A stretch of DNA of 64,000 nt from Candidatus Woesearchaeota archaeon (GCA_013202845.1 JABMPT010000013.1:1-64000); one strand, 5' to 3'; counted from the stretch's first letter, positions 33,876 to 42,852 are shown. The notes: generated from the sequence alone by a model not told the origin. Numbers and translations are program-made.

Positions 33876-34427
33876 TTAAGCGTGATAAGCAAAAGGCCTG
33901 TCATCAGAATGCTTAACAGATGTTTCATCAGCCGACGAAGAAACTTTATTCTCAAGATTTTTTTCAACAAACTTCTTATCATGCAAATCGCCTAAAACAG
34001 AAAAAAGCCTACTGACACGCCTATTAAGATCTCTCTTCAAATGATAAACAACATTATCATTAAGCAGACCATGCTTCTTAACCAATTTATGCGCAGGAGT
34101 CCCGGACTGATATTCTGTCAAGATCTGCTTTGCCTCTTTCAGGTTCATGAAACGAAAAGTCTTATAATTAATATTCCTGATACCATAAATCTTCGAAGCA
34201 ATATCTAATGTATCATAAAAAACTTCTTTAGTCTCAAAATTATTGCCCAAATCAATTATTTTTTCAACACTCTCGCCTTCCCGAAATAGCCTTGCGTAAT
34301 AGAGGATGTAAGCCTCAACATTATCAGGAGCAAGATGTCTGCGCCAACGCTTAACATTACCAAAGAAAAACCTTCTATAAGGAAAACTAGCGTCCAAAAC
34401 CTTTTTAGTTATTACAGCTGTTAACAT
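33876..34427 (-). CDS. Hypothetical protein with possible HTH (183 aa)
   Basis: Not recognised. Helical and basic. Residues about 97-136 (AKQILTEYQSGTPAHKLVKKHGLLNDNVVYHLKRDLNRR) have the spacing of a helix-turn-helix of the resolvase/transposase type, so DNA binding is possible. The N-terminal region has many aromatic/basic residues (FPYRRFFFGNVKRWRRHL). No export signal. A weak TATA-like element lies about 25 nt before the ATG. It could be the regulator of its neighbour 33154, which follows in the same direction; this is inference only. Confidence 0.65.
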   Translation of the reverse strand: MLTAVITKKVLDASFPYRRFFFGNVKRWRRHLAPDNVEAYILYYARLFREGESVEKIIDLGNNFETKEVFYDTLDIASKIYGIRNINYKTFRFMNLKEAKQILTEYQSGTPAHKLVKKHGLLNDNVVYHLKRDLNRRVSRLFSVLGDLHDKKFVEKNLENKVSSSADETSVKHSDDRPFAYHA

Positions 34428-34500
34428 TTCTGCAGATAAATATGTTTCTTCCTTTACATAAATACTTTTCTGTTCTGTAGAATATAAAACTCATGGAAAA

Positions 34501-34510
34501 GTTTATATAG
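34501..34510 (+). promoter_or_regulatory. TATA box for the gene at 34544
   Basis: GTTTATATAG, 34 nt before the ATG; GAGGG (about 34533-34537) is the ribosome site. Confidence 0.6.
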
Positions 34511-34543
34511 TAGAATAATCTTAGAACACTTCAGAGGGATAAC

Positions 34544-35953
34544 ATGAGGATGAAACTTTTAATTTTACCATTATTGCTAGTTCTGACAGTGTACTCTGTG
34601 CTTGGTGCAAGCTTTTATGTAACAAGTGAGTCCATCAAAGAAAACATCTTCATTAGTGAAGTTGCAGAATTCAATGTGACTATTGCTAACATGCTTAAAA
34701 CCGCAGACGTATTTACTTTGTCTATATTGGACACTAATTGGAACTTACTAACGACTCAGGTTTCAGTTCCAGCCGAAAGTCAAAAGTCTTTTATCATAAA
34801 AATTGACCCTGTAGCCAATATCGATATCGAGCCACATGCGTTCACAGTTAAAATAAAATCCTCTATGACAGGAAACTTCTTACAGGAAGTATTCATCGTG
34901 AATGTTAGACCTTATGATCCAATATTTGGAGAGTACAGACCTTCAGTACAATTCAGTGCAAGCATTGACAAGGAAGTCGACCCAAGAAAAAAGATTCCAA
35001 TATCAATCTATATGAGGAACAGGAATGCATTGGATATTGGAAAGGTTGAGATATATATTGAAGGAACATTGTTCTCTGAAGTGATAACAACATATCTGGG
35101 ACCATTGGAAGAGAAGAGAACAGAGTACTTGTTTGATATAGATGACCTTGAAGAACCAGGACTTCAATCATTGGACATCCAAGTAAAGGTTCAAAACATA
35201 ACAATAAGCAGATCAACTCAAAACTATGAAGTCATAGCATACTCAACCATTACCATGGATAGAAAAGATGAGATCTTCTTCTTCAAGAACAAACAAGTCA
35301 TCACCTTAGAAAATCTTGGAAACGCTGAGAAAACAAAACAAGTCAACTTGATAATGCCTTGGACCAAGAGAATATTCACAAGCTCAGAGCCAGCCTTTGA
35401 AGTTGTGAAAGAACAAAGAGAGGCATCACTTCAATGGGATATAACAATACAACCACAGGAATTAAAGACAATAACAGTTACAACAAACTATAGGATACCA
35501 ATAACAATAATAATCATAGTCTTAGCTGTGATAATATTATACTTTGTATTGAGAAGCCCTTTGATAATATCTAAAGAAGCAATTGTATCAGGCTCATCAG
35601 AGGATGGTGTAGAGAATTTAAAGATAAGATTGTTTGTGAAGAACAGATCAAGAAATACAGTTGAGAAAGTCACAGTGTTTGACAGAGTTCCTGGAATAGC
35701 AGAATTGATTAAAAAGAAAACCTTGGGAACAATCCATCCTGAAAAAGTGACAAAGCAGGAAAAGAGAGGAACATTGATCAAGTGGAACCTTGAAAACCTG
35801 GAGCCATTCGAAGAGAGAATCATAACCTATGAGATAAAGTCAAAGCTCAAGATAATAGGTAATATCTCATTGCCTGGAAGCAGATCAACCTTCTTGGATA
35901 AAAAAAACAAGGAAAGAACAATCTATTCTAATAGAGTCATGGTTTCAAACTAA
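34544..35953 (+). CDS. Surface protein, signal peptide plus C-terminal membrane anchor (469 aa)
   Basis: Signal peptide at 1-22 (LLILPLLLVLTVYSVLGA). The ectodomain (about 23-325) shows Ig-like beta-sandwich patterns of the NEW3/COG1361 type (FNVTIANMLKTADVFTLSI; KIPISIYMRNRNALDIGKVEIYI). A membrane helix lies at about 328-343 (TIIIIVLAVIILYFVL). A C-terminal part of about 120 residues follows (VENLKIRLFVKNRSRNTVEKVTVFDRVPG), resembling a DUF11-like repeat on the other side. Probably an envelope protein. A T-rich tract follows the stop. Its ribosome site and TATA box are clear. Confidence 0.8.
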   Translation: MRMKLLILPLLLVLTVYSVLGASFYVTSESIKENIFISEVAEFNVTIANMLKTADVFTLSILDTNWNLLTTQVSVPAESQKSFIIKIDPVANIDIEPHAFTVKIKSSMTGNFLQEVFIVNVRPYDPIFGEYRPSVQFSASIDKEVDPRKKIPISIYMRNRNALDIGKVEIYIEGTLFSEVITTYLGPLEEKRTEYLFDIDDLEEPGLQSLDIQVKVQNITISRSTQNYEVIAYSTITMDRKDEIFFFKNKQVITLENLGNAEKTKQVNLIMPWTKRIFTSSEPAFEVVKEQREASLQWDITIQPQELKTITVTTNYRIPITIIIIVLAVIILYFVLRSPLIISKEAIVSGSSEDGVENLKIRLFVKNRSRNTVEKVTVFDRVPGIAELIKKKTLGTIHPEKVTKQEKRGTLIKWNLENLEPFEERIITYEIKSKLKIIGNISLPGSRSTFLDKKNKERTIYSNRVMVSN

Positions 35954-35985
35954 GAATTTCTTTTTCTTTTATTAAATTTTTTAAA
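35954..35985 (+). terminator. T-rich putative terminator after 34544-35953
   Basis: Two T-rich runs directly after the stop codon, without stem. Typical of archaeal termination. It also serves the convergent small gene at 36013 if read in the other direction (A-rich). Confidence 0.4.
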
Positions 35986-36012
35986 AAAAATAAAAAAATA
36001 TTATTTATAGCT

Positions 36013-36165
36013 TTACTTAGTGACTTTATATAGTCCCATCAAGACAAACATAACAGTCCACCAGTTGATGGTCCACCAAGCAAAAACACCTAAGTCGGCT
36101 AACAAATAAAGAATACCTACTATCAGCACGACCCAACTTAACCAAACTGGACAATCTTTTCCCAT
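36013..36165 (-). CDS. Small two-helix membrane protein (50 aa)
   Basis: ATG at 36165 preceded by GGGGTGAT about 6 nt upstream; TAA at 36013-36015. The product MGKDCPVWLSWVVLIVGILY ... GLYKVTK has two hydrophobic helices (about 8-22 and 28-45) joined by LADLGVFAWWTINWW. Tryptophan-rich interfaces suit a membrane hairpin. It resembles many tiny membrane proteins in DPANN genomes; function unknown. It is convergent with 34544 and divergent from S17e. Confidence 0.65.
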   Translation of the reverse strand: MGKDCPVWLSWVVLIVGILYLLADLGVFAWWTINWWTVMFVLMGLYKVTK

Positions 36166-36253
36166 TGTATATCACCCCAAATAGTATTACTTTATAATAC
36201 TTTTGAGAACAACTTTTATAAATTTTTCGTAAAAAAACTCAAAATAGCATAAT

Positions 36254-36265
36254 CTTTATAAATAG
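36254..36265 (+). promoter_or_regulatory. TATA box for rps17e
   Basis: CTTTATAAATAG, ending 24 nt before the ATG at 36289; predicts a leaderless S17e-Alba transcript. Confidence 0.6.
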
Positions 36266-36288
36266 GTTGAAATTTGACAAAATGCAAG

Positions 36289-36477
36289 ATGGGAAGAATA
36301 AAGACACAACTAGTAAAGAGCGTTACACATAAGCTGATAGAGCAACACGGAGAAGAATTCACAAAAGAATTCGGTGAAAACAAAACATTAGTGACAAAGT
36401 TTGCTGATGTTCCGTCGAAAAAAATAAGGAACATCATAGCCGGTTACATCACAAGACTGAAGAAAAGTGGGGGATAA
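36289..36477 (+). CDS. rps17e: Ribosomal protein S17e (62 aa)
   Basis: MGRIKTQLVKSVTHKLIEQH and GENKTLVTKFADVPSKKIRNIIAGYITRL are characteristic of S17e, a small-subunit protein of archaea and eukaryotes. The start is placed at MGRIKT, matching the family; an upstream in-frame ATG at 36274 adds five residues not found in S17e and would lie at the expected transcription start. Length is normal. Alba follows after 2 nt, implying one transcript. Confidence 0.95.
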   Translation: MGRIKTQLVKSVTHKLIEQHGEEFTKEFGENKTLVTKFADVPSKKIRNIIAGYITRLKKSGG

Positions 36478-36479
36478 AC

Positions 36480-36767
36480 ATGGCAAACGAAGACAACTCG
36501 ATATTCATAGGCGGAAAACCGTTTATGAACTATGTTACAAGTGTGGTTATACAGTTTACAACTAAAGAAGCGACAGAAGTTATAGTGAAGGCTAGGGGAA
36601 AGTTCATCAGCAGAGCTGTTGATGTATCAGAAGTGGCAATGAAGAGATTTTTGAAAGACCAGTTAGAGCTGAAAGGCATAGAAATCGACTCAGAGGAATT
36701 CCAGAACAAGGAAGGAAAAGACGTAAGGGTATCAACCATCGAGATAACACTAAAACGAAAGAAATAA
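36480..36767 (+). CDS. albA: DNA/RNA-binding protein Alba (95 aa)
   Basis: The sequence IFIGGKPFMNYVTSVVIQFTT, KARGKFISRAVDVSEVAMKRFL and VSTIEITLKRK follows the Alba fold (beta-alpha-beta-alpha-beta-beta). Alba dimers coat archaeal DNA and bind RNA; acetylation of the N-terminal lysine region regulates binding in Sulfolobus. Here the lysine at the start is shifted (GGKPF). It is co-transcribed with S17e. Together with the histone-fold protein at 22330 it suggests two chromatin systems. Confidence 0.93.
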   Translation: MANEDNSIFIGGKPFMNYVTSVVIQFTTKEATEVIVKARGKFISRAVDVSEVAMKRFLKDQLELKGIEIDSEEFQNKEGKDVRVSTIEITLKRKK

Positions 36768-36828
36768 TTTTTTACTTCTAGTAAAAAATAGGAAGATATT
36801 TAAGATATCTAGTTCTATAAATCTTAAT

Positions 36829-36900
36829 GGCCCTGTGGTGTAATGGATAGCACAATCGGCTTCGGACCGGTTAATCGGGGTTCGAATCCTCGCAGGGCCA
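36829..36900 (+). tRNA. tRNA-Arg (UCG)
   Basis: Acceptor GGCCCTG/CAGGGCC with A discriminator; anticodon stem ATCGG/CCGGT around loop CTTCGGA gives TCG (codon CGA). No intron. It has no hairpin module. The gene lies 21 nt upstream of an NDH-2-like gene and argS, so tRNA-Arg and its synthetase are neighbours. Confidence 0.94.
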
Positions 36901-36921
36901 TATTACAATTCAAGAGAAAAA

Positions 36922-38055
36922 ATGACTGACAGAGTTATAATCGCAGGGGCTGGATTTGGAGGTTTAGAAACCGCTTTAAGACTTAGAGAGAAGAACAAGA
37001 AAGTAGAGATAATTGTGATTGACAAGAAATCATTTTTCACATACAAAGCTTCCCTGCACAAACTTATTTCTGGCAGGTCAAAGAAGAAAAGAATAACAAT
37101 AGAATTAGAAGAATTATTAGCAAAGCACAGGATAAAATTCTACAATGATGAAGTAATTCAGGTAAAGCCACTAGAAAAAGCAGTACTGACACTTTCCAGG
37201 AAGATAAACTTTGATTATATTGTATTGTCTTTTGGAGGAGTTACAAACTATTTCGGTGTTGAAGGTGCAAAGGAGAATTCATTTGAACTGAAAGAAGTAC
37301 TAGATTCTATGAAGATAAAAAAGCATGTCATGGAAGAAGTTGAAAAAGCAAAATATTACACTGACCGAATAAAGATAATAATCTGTGGCGCTGGATTGAC
37401 AGGTGTGGAGACTGCCGGAGAATTGGTTGACATGACTAAAGGCAAAGCCAAAATCATTCTTGCAGAAGCAAACAGCACAATAATGCCAGGATTTGACAAG
37501 AAAGTCATAGAATACGCAGAAAAGGTCCTGAAGAAAAAAGGAGTCACAATAATCAATAATGCTCACATAAAAAGAGCTGAGAAAGGAAAAATAACATTGA
37601 AGGATGGTACTGAGATGTACAGCAATGTTATGGTGTGGTGCTGCGGAATAAAGCCAAATCCATTAACTCATAAGACAGGCTTAAGAACAAATGACAGAGG
37701 CGCGATAATGGTAAACGAGTATTTACAGACAAGCCACCCTCACATATATGCAATAGGGGACTGTGCATATCTCTACAAGAACCCCCAACCGACTACAGCT
37801 CTGATTGCAATCCAGGAAGGAAAAGTAACAGCGCATAACATAAACGCAGACATAACAAAAGGTGAAAAGAAATCATTCAACGCAGAGGATTGGCCTTATG
37901 TAATAACCTTTGGAAAAGGAAAAGCTATAATGATAAAAAAGAAATCAGTCAAAACAGGATTAATTCCTGCAATAATAAAAAGATTTATAGAGAAAAACTA
38001 TTTATTTACAAGAAAGCATTGGCGCTGGCCTATCAATAAAATGGTGTTGGAATGA
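36922..38055 (+). CDS. NDH-2-like FAD-dependent pyridine nucleotide oxidoreductase (377 aa)
   Basis: Two dinucleotide-binding folds: FAD site IIAGAGFGGLETAL (about 5-18) and NAD(P)H site IIICGAGLTGVETAGEL (about 152-168). The FAD-closing motif YAIGDCAYL is near residue 275. This is the type II NADH dehydrogenase (Ndh) group that passes electrons from NAD(P)H to quinone or another acceptor at the membrane face; related are sulfide:quinone oxidoreductases, but no paired redox cysteines at their positions are evident. The C-terminal amphipathic region (IIKRFIEKNYLFTRKHWRW) could bind membrane. Overlaps argS as ATGA. Confidence 0.87.
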   Translation: MTDRVIIAGAGFGGLETALRLREKNKKVEIIVIDKKSFFTYKASLHKLISGRSKKKRITIELEELLAKHRIKFYNDEVIQVKPLEKAVLTLSRKINFDYIVLSFGGVTNYFGVEGAKENSFELKEVLDSMKIKKHVMEEVEKAKYYTDRIKIIICGAGLTGVETAGELVDMTKGKAKIILAEANSTIMPGFDKKVIEYAEKVLKKKGVTIINNAHIKRAEKGKITLKDGTEMYSNVMVWCCGIKPNPLTHKTGLRTNDRGAIMVNEYLQTSHPHIYAIGDCAYLYKNPQPTTALIAIQEGKVTAHNINADITKGEKKSFNAEDWPYVITFGKGKAIMIKKKSVKTGLIPAIIKRFIEKNYLFTRKHWRWPINKMVLE

Positions 38056-39746
38056 ATTTCAGACAAGAAGTTATAAAGATTTTAGAGAAGCATACAAATC
38101 TCAAAGCAACTCAGCTAGATAAAGTTCTGGAAATTCCTCCTTCATTACAGTTCGGAGACTATGCTTTTCCATGCTTTGTTCTTTCAAAAGAGTTCAAGAA
38201 AGCACCTCATATAATTGCAGAAGAATTGTTAAAAAAGATAAAGCCGAGTAAGAATATCAGCAAAACAGAAGTTAAAGGACCTTATCTGAACTTCTTCATA
38301 AACCGCGAAGTTCTGAACAAAGAAGTCATAGCTAAAGTCCTGAAAGAAAAGAATGATTATGGCAAAACTTCTAAGAAGAAAGAGAAGATAATGATTGAAT
38401 ACCCTGCGCCGAACACAAACAAGCCATTGCATTTAGGTCATGTCAGAAACATGCTGTTAGGAAAGAGCCTGTCAAACATATTAGAATCCCAAGGTTACAA
38501 AGTCATCCAGGTCAATCTGAACAATGATCGCGGAATTCATATCTGCAAATCAATGCTTGCCTATAAGAAATGGGGAAAGAACAAAGAGCCGAATAAGAAA
38601 TCAGATCATTTTGTAGGAGACTTCTATGTTTTATATTCAAAAAAAGTCAAGAGTGATGAAAAACTAGAGTTGGAGGCCTATGACTTGCTCAAGAAATGGG
38701 AGAAAGGTGACAAAGAGACAAGGGCTCTATGGAAAAAGATGAACTCCTGGGCTATGAAAGGCTTTGACGAAACCTACAAGACTTTCGGCATAAAGTTTGA
38801 CAAAACCTACAATGAAAGTGAACATTATGAAAAAGCAAAAGACATTGTAATGGAAGCCTACAAAAAAAGAAAATTCAAGAGGGATGATCAGAAGAACATA
38901 ATAGCAGAGCTTGAGAAGCATGGTTTGCCAAACAAGGTCTTGTTGAGAAGCGACGGAACCTCTGTCTATATGACTCAGGATATCAACCTTGCAAAACTGA
39001 AATTCGATGATTTCAAGATGGACCGCTCAATCTATGTAGTTGGCTCTGAGCAGAAACTTCATTTCAGACAATTGTTCACAATCCTGAAAAAACTTGGTTT
39101 CAAAAACACAGAAGGCCTGTATCACTTGGCATATGGAATGATATATCTGCCAGAAGGAAAGATGAAGTCAAGGGAAGGAACAGTTGTTGATGCTGACGAC
39201 TTGATTGATGAAATGACTACGATGGCCAAGAAAGAGATAAAAAAGAGGCATAAACTGGACAAAAAAGAACTGGAAAAAAGAAGCAAGCAGATTGGCATGG
39301 GTGCCTTGAAGTTCTTCATAACAAAGTACGAGCCTGCAAAAGATTTCACATTTGATCCAAAAGAATCAATATCATTTGAAGGAGAGACAGGCCCTTATAT
39401 ACAGTATGCTCATGCAAGGATAAACTCTATTCTTAAGAAAAGCTCTTATATGAGCGGTAAAGTCGATTATTCGCTGCTTAAAGCATCTGAAGAGCAGGAA
39501 TTGATAGCAATGCTTAAATCATATCCCGAAGTAGTCGAAGAAGCTGCAAGCAGTTACAAGCCATCATTGGTGGCAAGACATATACTGGATCTTGCACAGA
39601 TGTTCAACGAGTTCTATCACAAGCATCCTGTATTGAAAGCAGAGAACCATGTCAGGAACGCAAGATTGGCTTTGATACTTGCCATTAAACAGGTTCTAAA
39701 GAATGGTTTGAATATTCTAGGTATTGAAGCGCCTAATGAGATGTAA
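38052..39746 (+). CDS. argS: Arginine--tRNA ligase (564 aa)
   Basis: Class I synthetase: N-terminal tRNA-binding Add1 domain (about 1-100), HIGH signature as PLHLGHVRN (about 126-134), catalytic core, KMSKS counterpart GKMKSREGTVV (about 374-384), and C-terminal helical anticodon domain (LLKASEEQELIAMLKSYPEVV ... MFNEFYHKHPVL). Length is usual. It charges tRNA-Arg; a tRNA-Arg gene is just upstream at 36829. Translation is coupled to the preceding Ndh-like gene through ATGA. Confidence 0.97.
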   Translation: MNFRQEVIKILEKHTNLKATQLDKVLEIPPSLQFGDYAFPCFVLSKEFKKAPHIIAEELLKKIKPSKNISKTEVKGPYLNFFINREVLNKEVIAKVLKEKNDYGKTSKKKEKIMIEYPAPNTNKPLHLGHVRNMLLGKSLSNILESQGYKVIQVNLNNDRGIHICKSMLAYKKWGKNKEPNKKSDHFVGDFYVLYSKKVKSDEKLELEAYDLLKKWEKGDKETRALWKKMNSWAMKGFDETYKTFGIKFDKTYNESEHYEKAKDIVMEAYKKRKFKRDDQKNIIAELEKHGLPNKVLLRSDGTSVYMTQDINLAKLKFDDFKMDRSIYVVGSEQKLHFRQLFTILKKLGFKNTEGLYHLAYGMIYLPEGKMKSREGTVVDADDLIDEMTTMAKKEIKKRHKLDKKELEKRSKQIGMGALKFFITKYEPAKDFTFDPKESISFEGETGPYIQYAHARINSILKKSSYMSGKVDYSLLKASEEQELIAMLKSYPEVVEEAASSYKPSLVARHILDLAQMFNEFYHKHPVLKAENHVRNARLALILAIKQVLKNGLNILGIEAPNEM

Positions 39747-39868
39747 CTAGCTGCAACTGCACACTTTTGTAAACCTTTATAAAAAAATAAGCTTTCTCCT
39801 CTAAAAAAGTGTTGTATATTGCACCACTACACATAATTATATACTAGAAAACAAACAATATATTGAAA

Positions 39869-40138
39869 ATGTACGAAGTCATACCAAAAAGGGTTTCAGA
39901 TTATTCACAGTTGATGGAATATAACAGCATCCCAAGACTCATGGGTGCGCCTGAACAACCCCTTGGAAACGCACAAGCATATCTGAACGACTTAGTTTAT
40001 GATAGAGCAAGAACTCCAGAAAAACCCGCAGAAGATCTTATTTTAAGAGATATAAAAAGAATGGCCAACAAATCCACTGACTTAGACAACTATATAGTTC
40101 AAGACATTCTAAAAACTGAAGAATTATACGAAGCTTAA
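39869..40138 (+). CDS. Hypothetical protein (89 aa)
   Basis: ATG at 39869 (MYEVIPKRVSDYS); an in-frame TTG two codons earlier is possible. Charged, helical in its second half; no membrane segment. A TATA-like ATTATATACTAG about 30 nt upstream suggests a leaderless transcript, and the motif TGCACCACTACACAT at 39820 is shared with the promoter region at 5384. The gene overlaps the convergent alpha/beta hydrolase by 4 nt. Unknown function. Confidence 0.65.
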   Translation: MYEVIPKRVSDYSQLMEYNSIPRLMGAPEQPLGNAQAYLNDLVYDRARTPEKPAEDLILRDIKRMANKSTDLDNYIVQDILKTEELYEA

Positions 40139-40815
40139 ACAGTTTTCTTTAACCAAGTAATTATAACTTCATTCAAGCTTGGCTCTTTAAACATGTCAGT
40201 GCCATGACCTGCATCGTTGTAGATAAGGAATTTCTTCTCTCCAGAAGCGACTTCATGCAGTACAAAAGCATCATCTGCTGATTGCGTGTCTTTACTGCTT
40301 GTAACTGTAAAGACTGCTCGGTCATACTTCAATATATTGTCAGAAGTGGTTACACCGCGATAATTCAGGCTTGGAGACAGCAAAATAATGGATTTAATTT
40401 CTTTGTCCTGGGCAGCGTATTTCAAAGCTATATTTGCGCCGATGCTTGCACCTATTATTCCAAACTCAGAAACACCATTCTCTTCTAAATGACTCTTGGC
40501 AGCAGCGACATCTAAAACTGCTCTGCTGAATTCCACATCCGAGAACTCACGCCAGTCAAGCTCGCTCAAACCATGACCGCGCATATCAATAGCCAATACA
40601 TTGTAGCCGTTTTCATTCAACACAGGAACAAAGTCATTCCAGTCATTCTTGCCATGATTCAACATATGCAACAAGATAACTCCTTTCTCGCTTTCCGCAG
40701 GAAAGAAATTAGCAGATATCTTCACACCATCACTTGCCTTGATAAAGAAAGGATTGACATCTCCACTACAAGAACTTAACAATAACAAAGCAATTATGAA
40801 GATAATCCTTTTCAT
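40135..40815 (-). CDS. Alpha/beta hydrolase with lipobox (226 aa)
   Basis: N-terminal hydrophobic stretch followed by LSSC (about 13-16), matching a lipoprotein lipobox, so it is probably a lipid-anchored extracellular enzyme. The catalytic set is visible: nucleophile Ser in GASIGAN (about 120-126), Asp in SSKDTQSAD (about 180), and His in DAGHGTDM (about 207). The oxyanion strand is VILLHMLNHGKNDW. Probably an esterase or lipase-like hydrolase; substrate unknown. Start MKRIIF fits. The lipobox is a predicted feature in an archaeon and not proven to be modified. Confidence 0.82.
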   Translation of the reverse strand: MKRIIFIIALLLLSSCSGDVNPFFIKASDGVKISANFFPAESEKGVILLHMLNHGKNDWNDFVPVLNENGYNVLAIDMRGHGLSELDWREFSDVEFSRAVLDVAAAKSHLEENGVSEFGIIGASIGANIALKYAAQDKEIKSIILLSPSLNYRGVTTSDNILKYDRAVFTVTSSKDTQSADDAFVLHEVASGEKKFLIYNDAGHGTDMFKEPSLNEVIITWLKKTV

Positions 40816-40862
40816 AAAAAAAGGTTTAATTCTGGCTTTTTTAAAATTTACTAAAAGAACAA

Positions 40863-41405
40863 CTATAATTTTCCCTTGACTGCTTTTTCTGAAACGATTG
40901 CAGAATTACCTTTAGGATCTTCCAGAGTCATTTTAAGCTTCTCCTGACCCCACATGACCCTTGTAAGCTTCTTGACTATGTTCTTGGCCTTCTTCCTATC
41001 AGACTTGTCTTCTGCTTCATCCCTCAGTATTTCGACCTGTTTCTTCAAGCGGCTAAGAACTCCCTCAACATTGGTCACATATCCATTAGAAGCTTCCCCA
41101 GGCTCAATGCTTCCAACATGCGGGATCTTGATAGTGGCTGTGCTGGCTTTCACAATCCTAATCTTCATATCATCTTCTGAGTCAACCTCTAAAGCATACT
41201 TTACAGCTCCGTGGTCTTCTGCAGATTCAACATCTGCTTTGTGATAACCACATCCATCGCAGTCCATAGAAAACAAGTACACTTCCCCAAAGAAAGGAAT
41301 ATCTCTCTCAGTCTCTCTCAAAACCAGTTTTTTCTCATGACAAAAAGGGCATTGTTGACCTTCCATCACATTCGCTTCACCAACACTTTCTTCTTTCTTG
41401 GCCAT
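40863..41405 (-). CDS. ZPR1-type zinc finger protein (180 aa)
   Basis: CPFCHEKKLVL and MDCDGCGYHKADVE give the two C-x2-C pairs of the ZPR1 zinc finger, followed by the beta-barrel ZPR1 fold (VKASTATIKIPHVGSIEPGEASNGYVTNVEGVL). Eukaryotic ZPR1 assists folding of eEF1A and binds it; archaeal single-unit versions probably do the same for aEF1A (inference). Length fits the archaeal single-copy form. The gene is monocistronic, with an AT-rich promoter at about 41425-41450. Confidence 0.92.
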   Translation of the reverse strand: MAKKEESVGEANVMEGQQCPFCHEKKLVLRETERDIPFFGEVYLFSMDCDGCGYHKADVESAEDHGAVKYALEVDSEDDMKIRIVKASTATIKIPHVGSIEPGEASNGYVTNVEGVLSRLKKQVEILRDEAEDKSDRKKAKNIVKKLTRVMWGQEKLKMTLEDPKGNSAIVSEKAVKGKL

Positions 41406-41550
41406 GTTCTTTTTACTGAAGAATTTTATTTAAATATATTATTGTGTTAAAAGCCAATAAAATTTAAAAAGAGAAGAAACAATAACTGTTTGTCTACTTC
41501 TGGAAAAATAACTTTTAGAAAAAACAATGTAAGAAAGCAGAAGAATAAAC

Positions 41551-41946
41551 TTATTCTTCACCAATATTATTGGTGGATTTTGTCCTGAAAATCTCTGCAA
41601 AACTTGGTGTTACAACGACATAATCATCGCCAAATCCGGCAATGTCGCCTTCGATTGCATCACAGGTTTTCTTCAGTTTGTTGATAGCTCTTTTAAGCTC
41701 TACCAAGTCCTTGTCTTTCAAAGGCTTGATGTTTATCAGAGCTATTGTATAACCTTCTCTCAACGAGTCCAGAATCTCTTTGATATCTGAGAAATCTTCC
41801 ATCACAAATGGCTTTACTATGATTTTTGAAGTCTTTTCTCTTTCTGCTTCTGTGTCAATCTCTACGTACTCCTCACCACCTTCTCCTTCCTCTAAGTCTT
41901 CACTGGATTTTTTTGCAAACTTTTTCAATGAAAAAAGGCTTTTCAT
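41551..41946 (-). CDS. sepF: SepF-like cell division protein (131 aa)
   Basis: N-terminal amphipathic membrane-binding helix (KSLFSLKKFAKK), acidic linker (about 15-40), then the DUF552 core (SKIIVKPFVMEDFSDIKEILDSLREGYTIALINIKPLKD ... GDIAGFGDDYVVVTP). SepF anchors FtsZ to the membrane in archaea that lack FtsA. The glycine in DIAGFGDDYVVV lies at the oligomerisation strand. Start MKSLFSLKK is supported by the family and a GGAGGG ribosome site. Confidence 0.9.
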   Translation of the reverse strand: MKSLFSLKKFAKKSSEDLEEGEGGEEYVEIDTEAEREKTSKIIVKPFVMEDFSDIKEILDSLREGYTIALINIKPLKDKDLVELKRAINKLKKTCDAIEGDIAGFGDDYVVVTPSFAEIFRTKSTNNIGEE

Positions 41947-42009
41947 AGTGTTTCCCTCCTTAAACGTGATTAATAATTTATTTACAATACAAGTATATAA
42001 AGATTTCGG

Positions 42010-42852
42010 TTAAATTCTAAGAAAAGCCGCTCCTATAACACCAGAACAATCCCCAAGTCTGTTCTTTACAATCTTCACATTTTTAGCCATGGACTCAGGC
42101 AAATGCCTCTTGATTTCTGTGTTCAATCTTGGATATATCGGCAGATTGCTTAGGCCTCCTCCAATTACTATGATATCAGGACCCAAAGACTTGATTATGT
42201 TTACAATTCCAATCCTCAGGTATTTGTAAGTATCCTCAACTATCTGCCTTGCCACATACTCTTTTGAAGCGAATATTTTTTTTGGGTCAGGATGTTCTAT
42301 TTTTCCTCCTGCATCTGTGTATCTCTTGACAATACTCGGTCCTGAGCAAAGTTGTTCAAAACTTTTCCCTTCAATTATAATCATATAACCAAACTCTCCT
42401 GCATCGCCATTTTTCCCTCTGTAGAGTTCTCTATTGATTATTATTCCTCCACCAATACCTGTTCCTAAGATAATACCCACAACAGTCTCATAACCACGAG
42501 CAGCTCCTAATTTATGCTCTGCAAGAACAAAACAATTAGCGTCATTCTCAGGCAGCACTTCTTTATTCGTGTGTTTTTCCAGCTCTTTTACAATGTTTAC
42601 ACCATCAAGACAAGAAAGATTAGGAGAACATTTCATCAATCCTTCTCTGCTTATTATACTTGCTATGCTCAAGCCTATGAAAGGAATATCTTCACTGTCC
42701 AAAGCTTTTATCACAGAGAGAATATTGTTAATTACTACTTCTTTGCCTTTAGAAGCTTCGGTTGGTTTCCTTATGCTCTTAACAATCTTGAATTTATCAG
42801 AAACAAGTGCTCCTTCAATCTTTGTTCCACCAACGTCTACTCCTAAACGCAT
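42010..42852 (-). CDS. ROK-family sugar kinase (280 aa)
   Basis: ATP-binding DVGGTKIEGAL (6-16), catalytic Asp in ENDANCFVLAE (about 102-112), LGTGIGGGI (about 128-136), and EFGYMIIIEG. The ROK zinc motif CxCGxxGCxE is not present in its usual place after this; only SFEQLCSGPS remains, so it belongs to the zinc-less branch. It should phosphorylate glucose or a related sugar. The neighbouring genes give no clear pathway. The start MRLGVDVGG is standard. Separated by 6 nt from 42859 in the same direction, so probably co-transcribed. Confidence 0.9.
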   Translation of the reverse strand: MRLGVDVGGTKIEGALVSDKFKIVKSIRKPTEASKGKEVVINNILSVIKALDSEDIPFIGLSIASIISREGLMKCSPNLSCLDGVNIVKELEKHTNKEVLPENDANCFVLAEHKLGAARGYETVVGIILGTGIGGGIIINRELYRGKNGDAGEFGYMIIIEGKSFEQLCSGPSIVKRYTDAGGKIEHPDPKKIFASKEYVARQIVEDTYKYLRIGIVNIIKSLGPDIIVIGGGLSNLPIYPRLNTEIKRHLPESMAKNVKIVKNRLGDCSGVIGAAFLRI

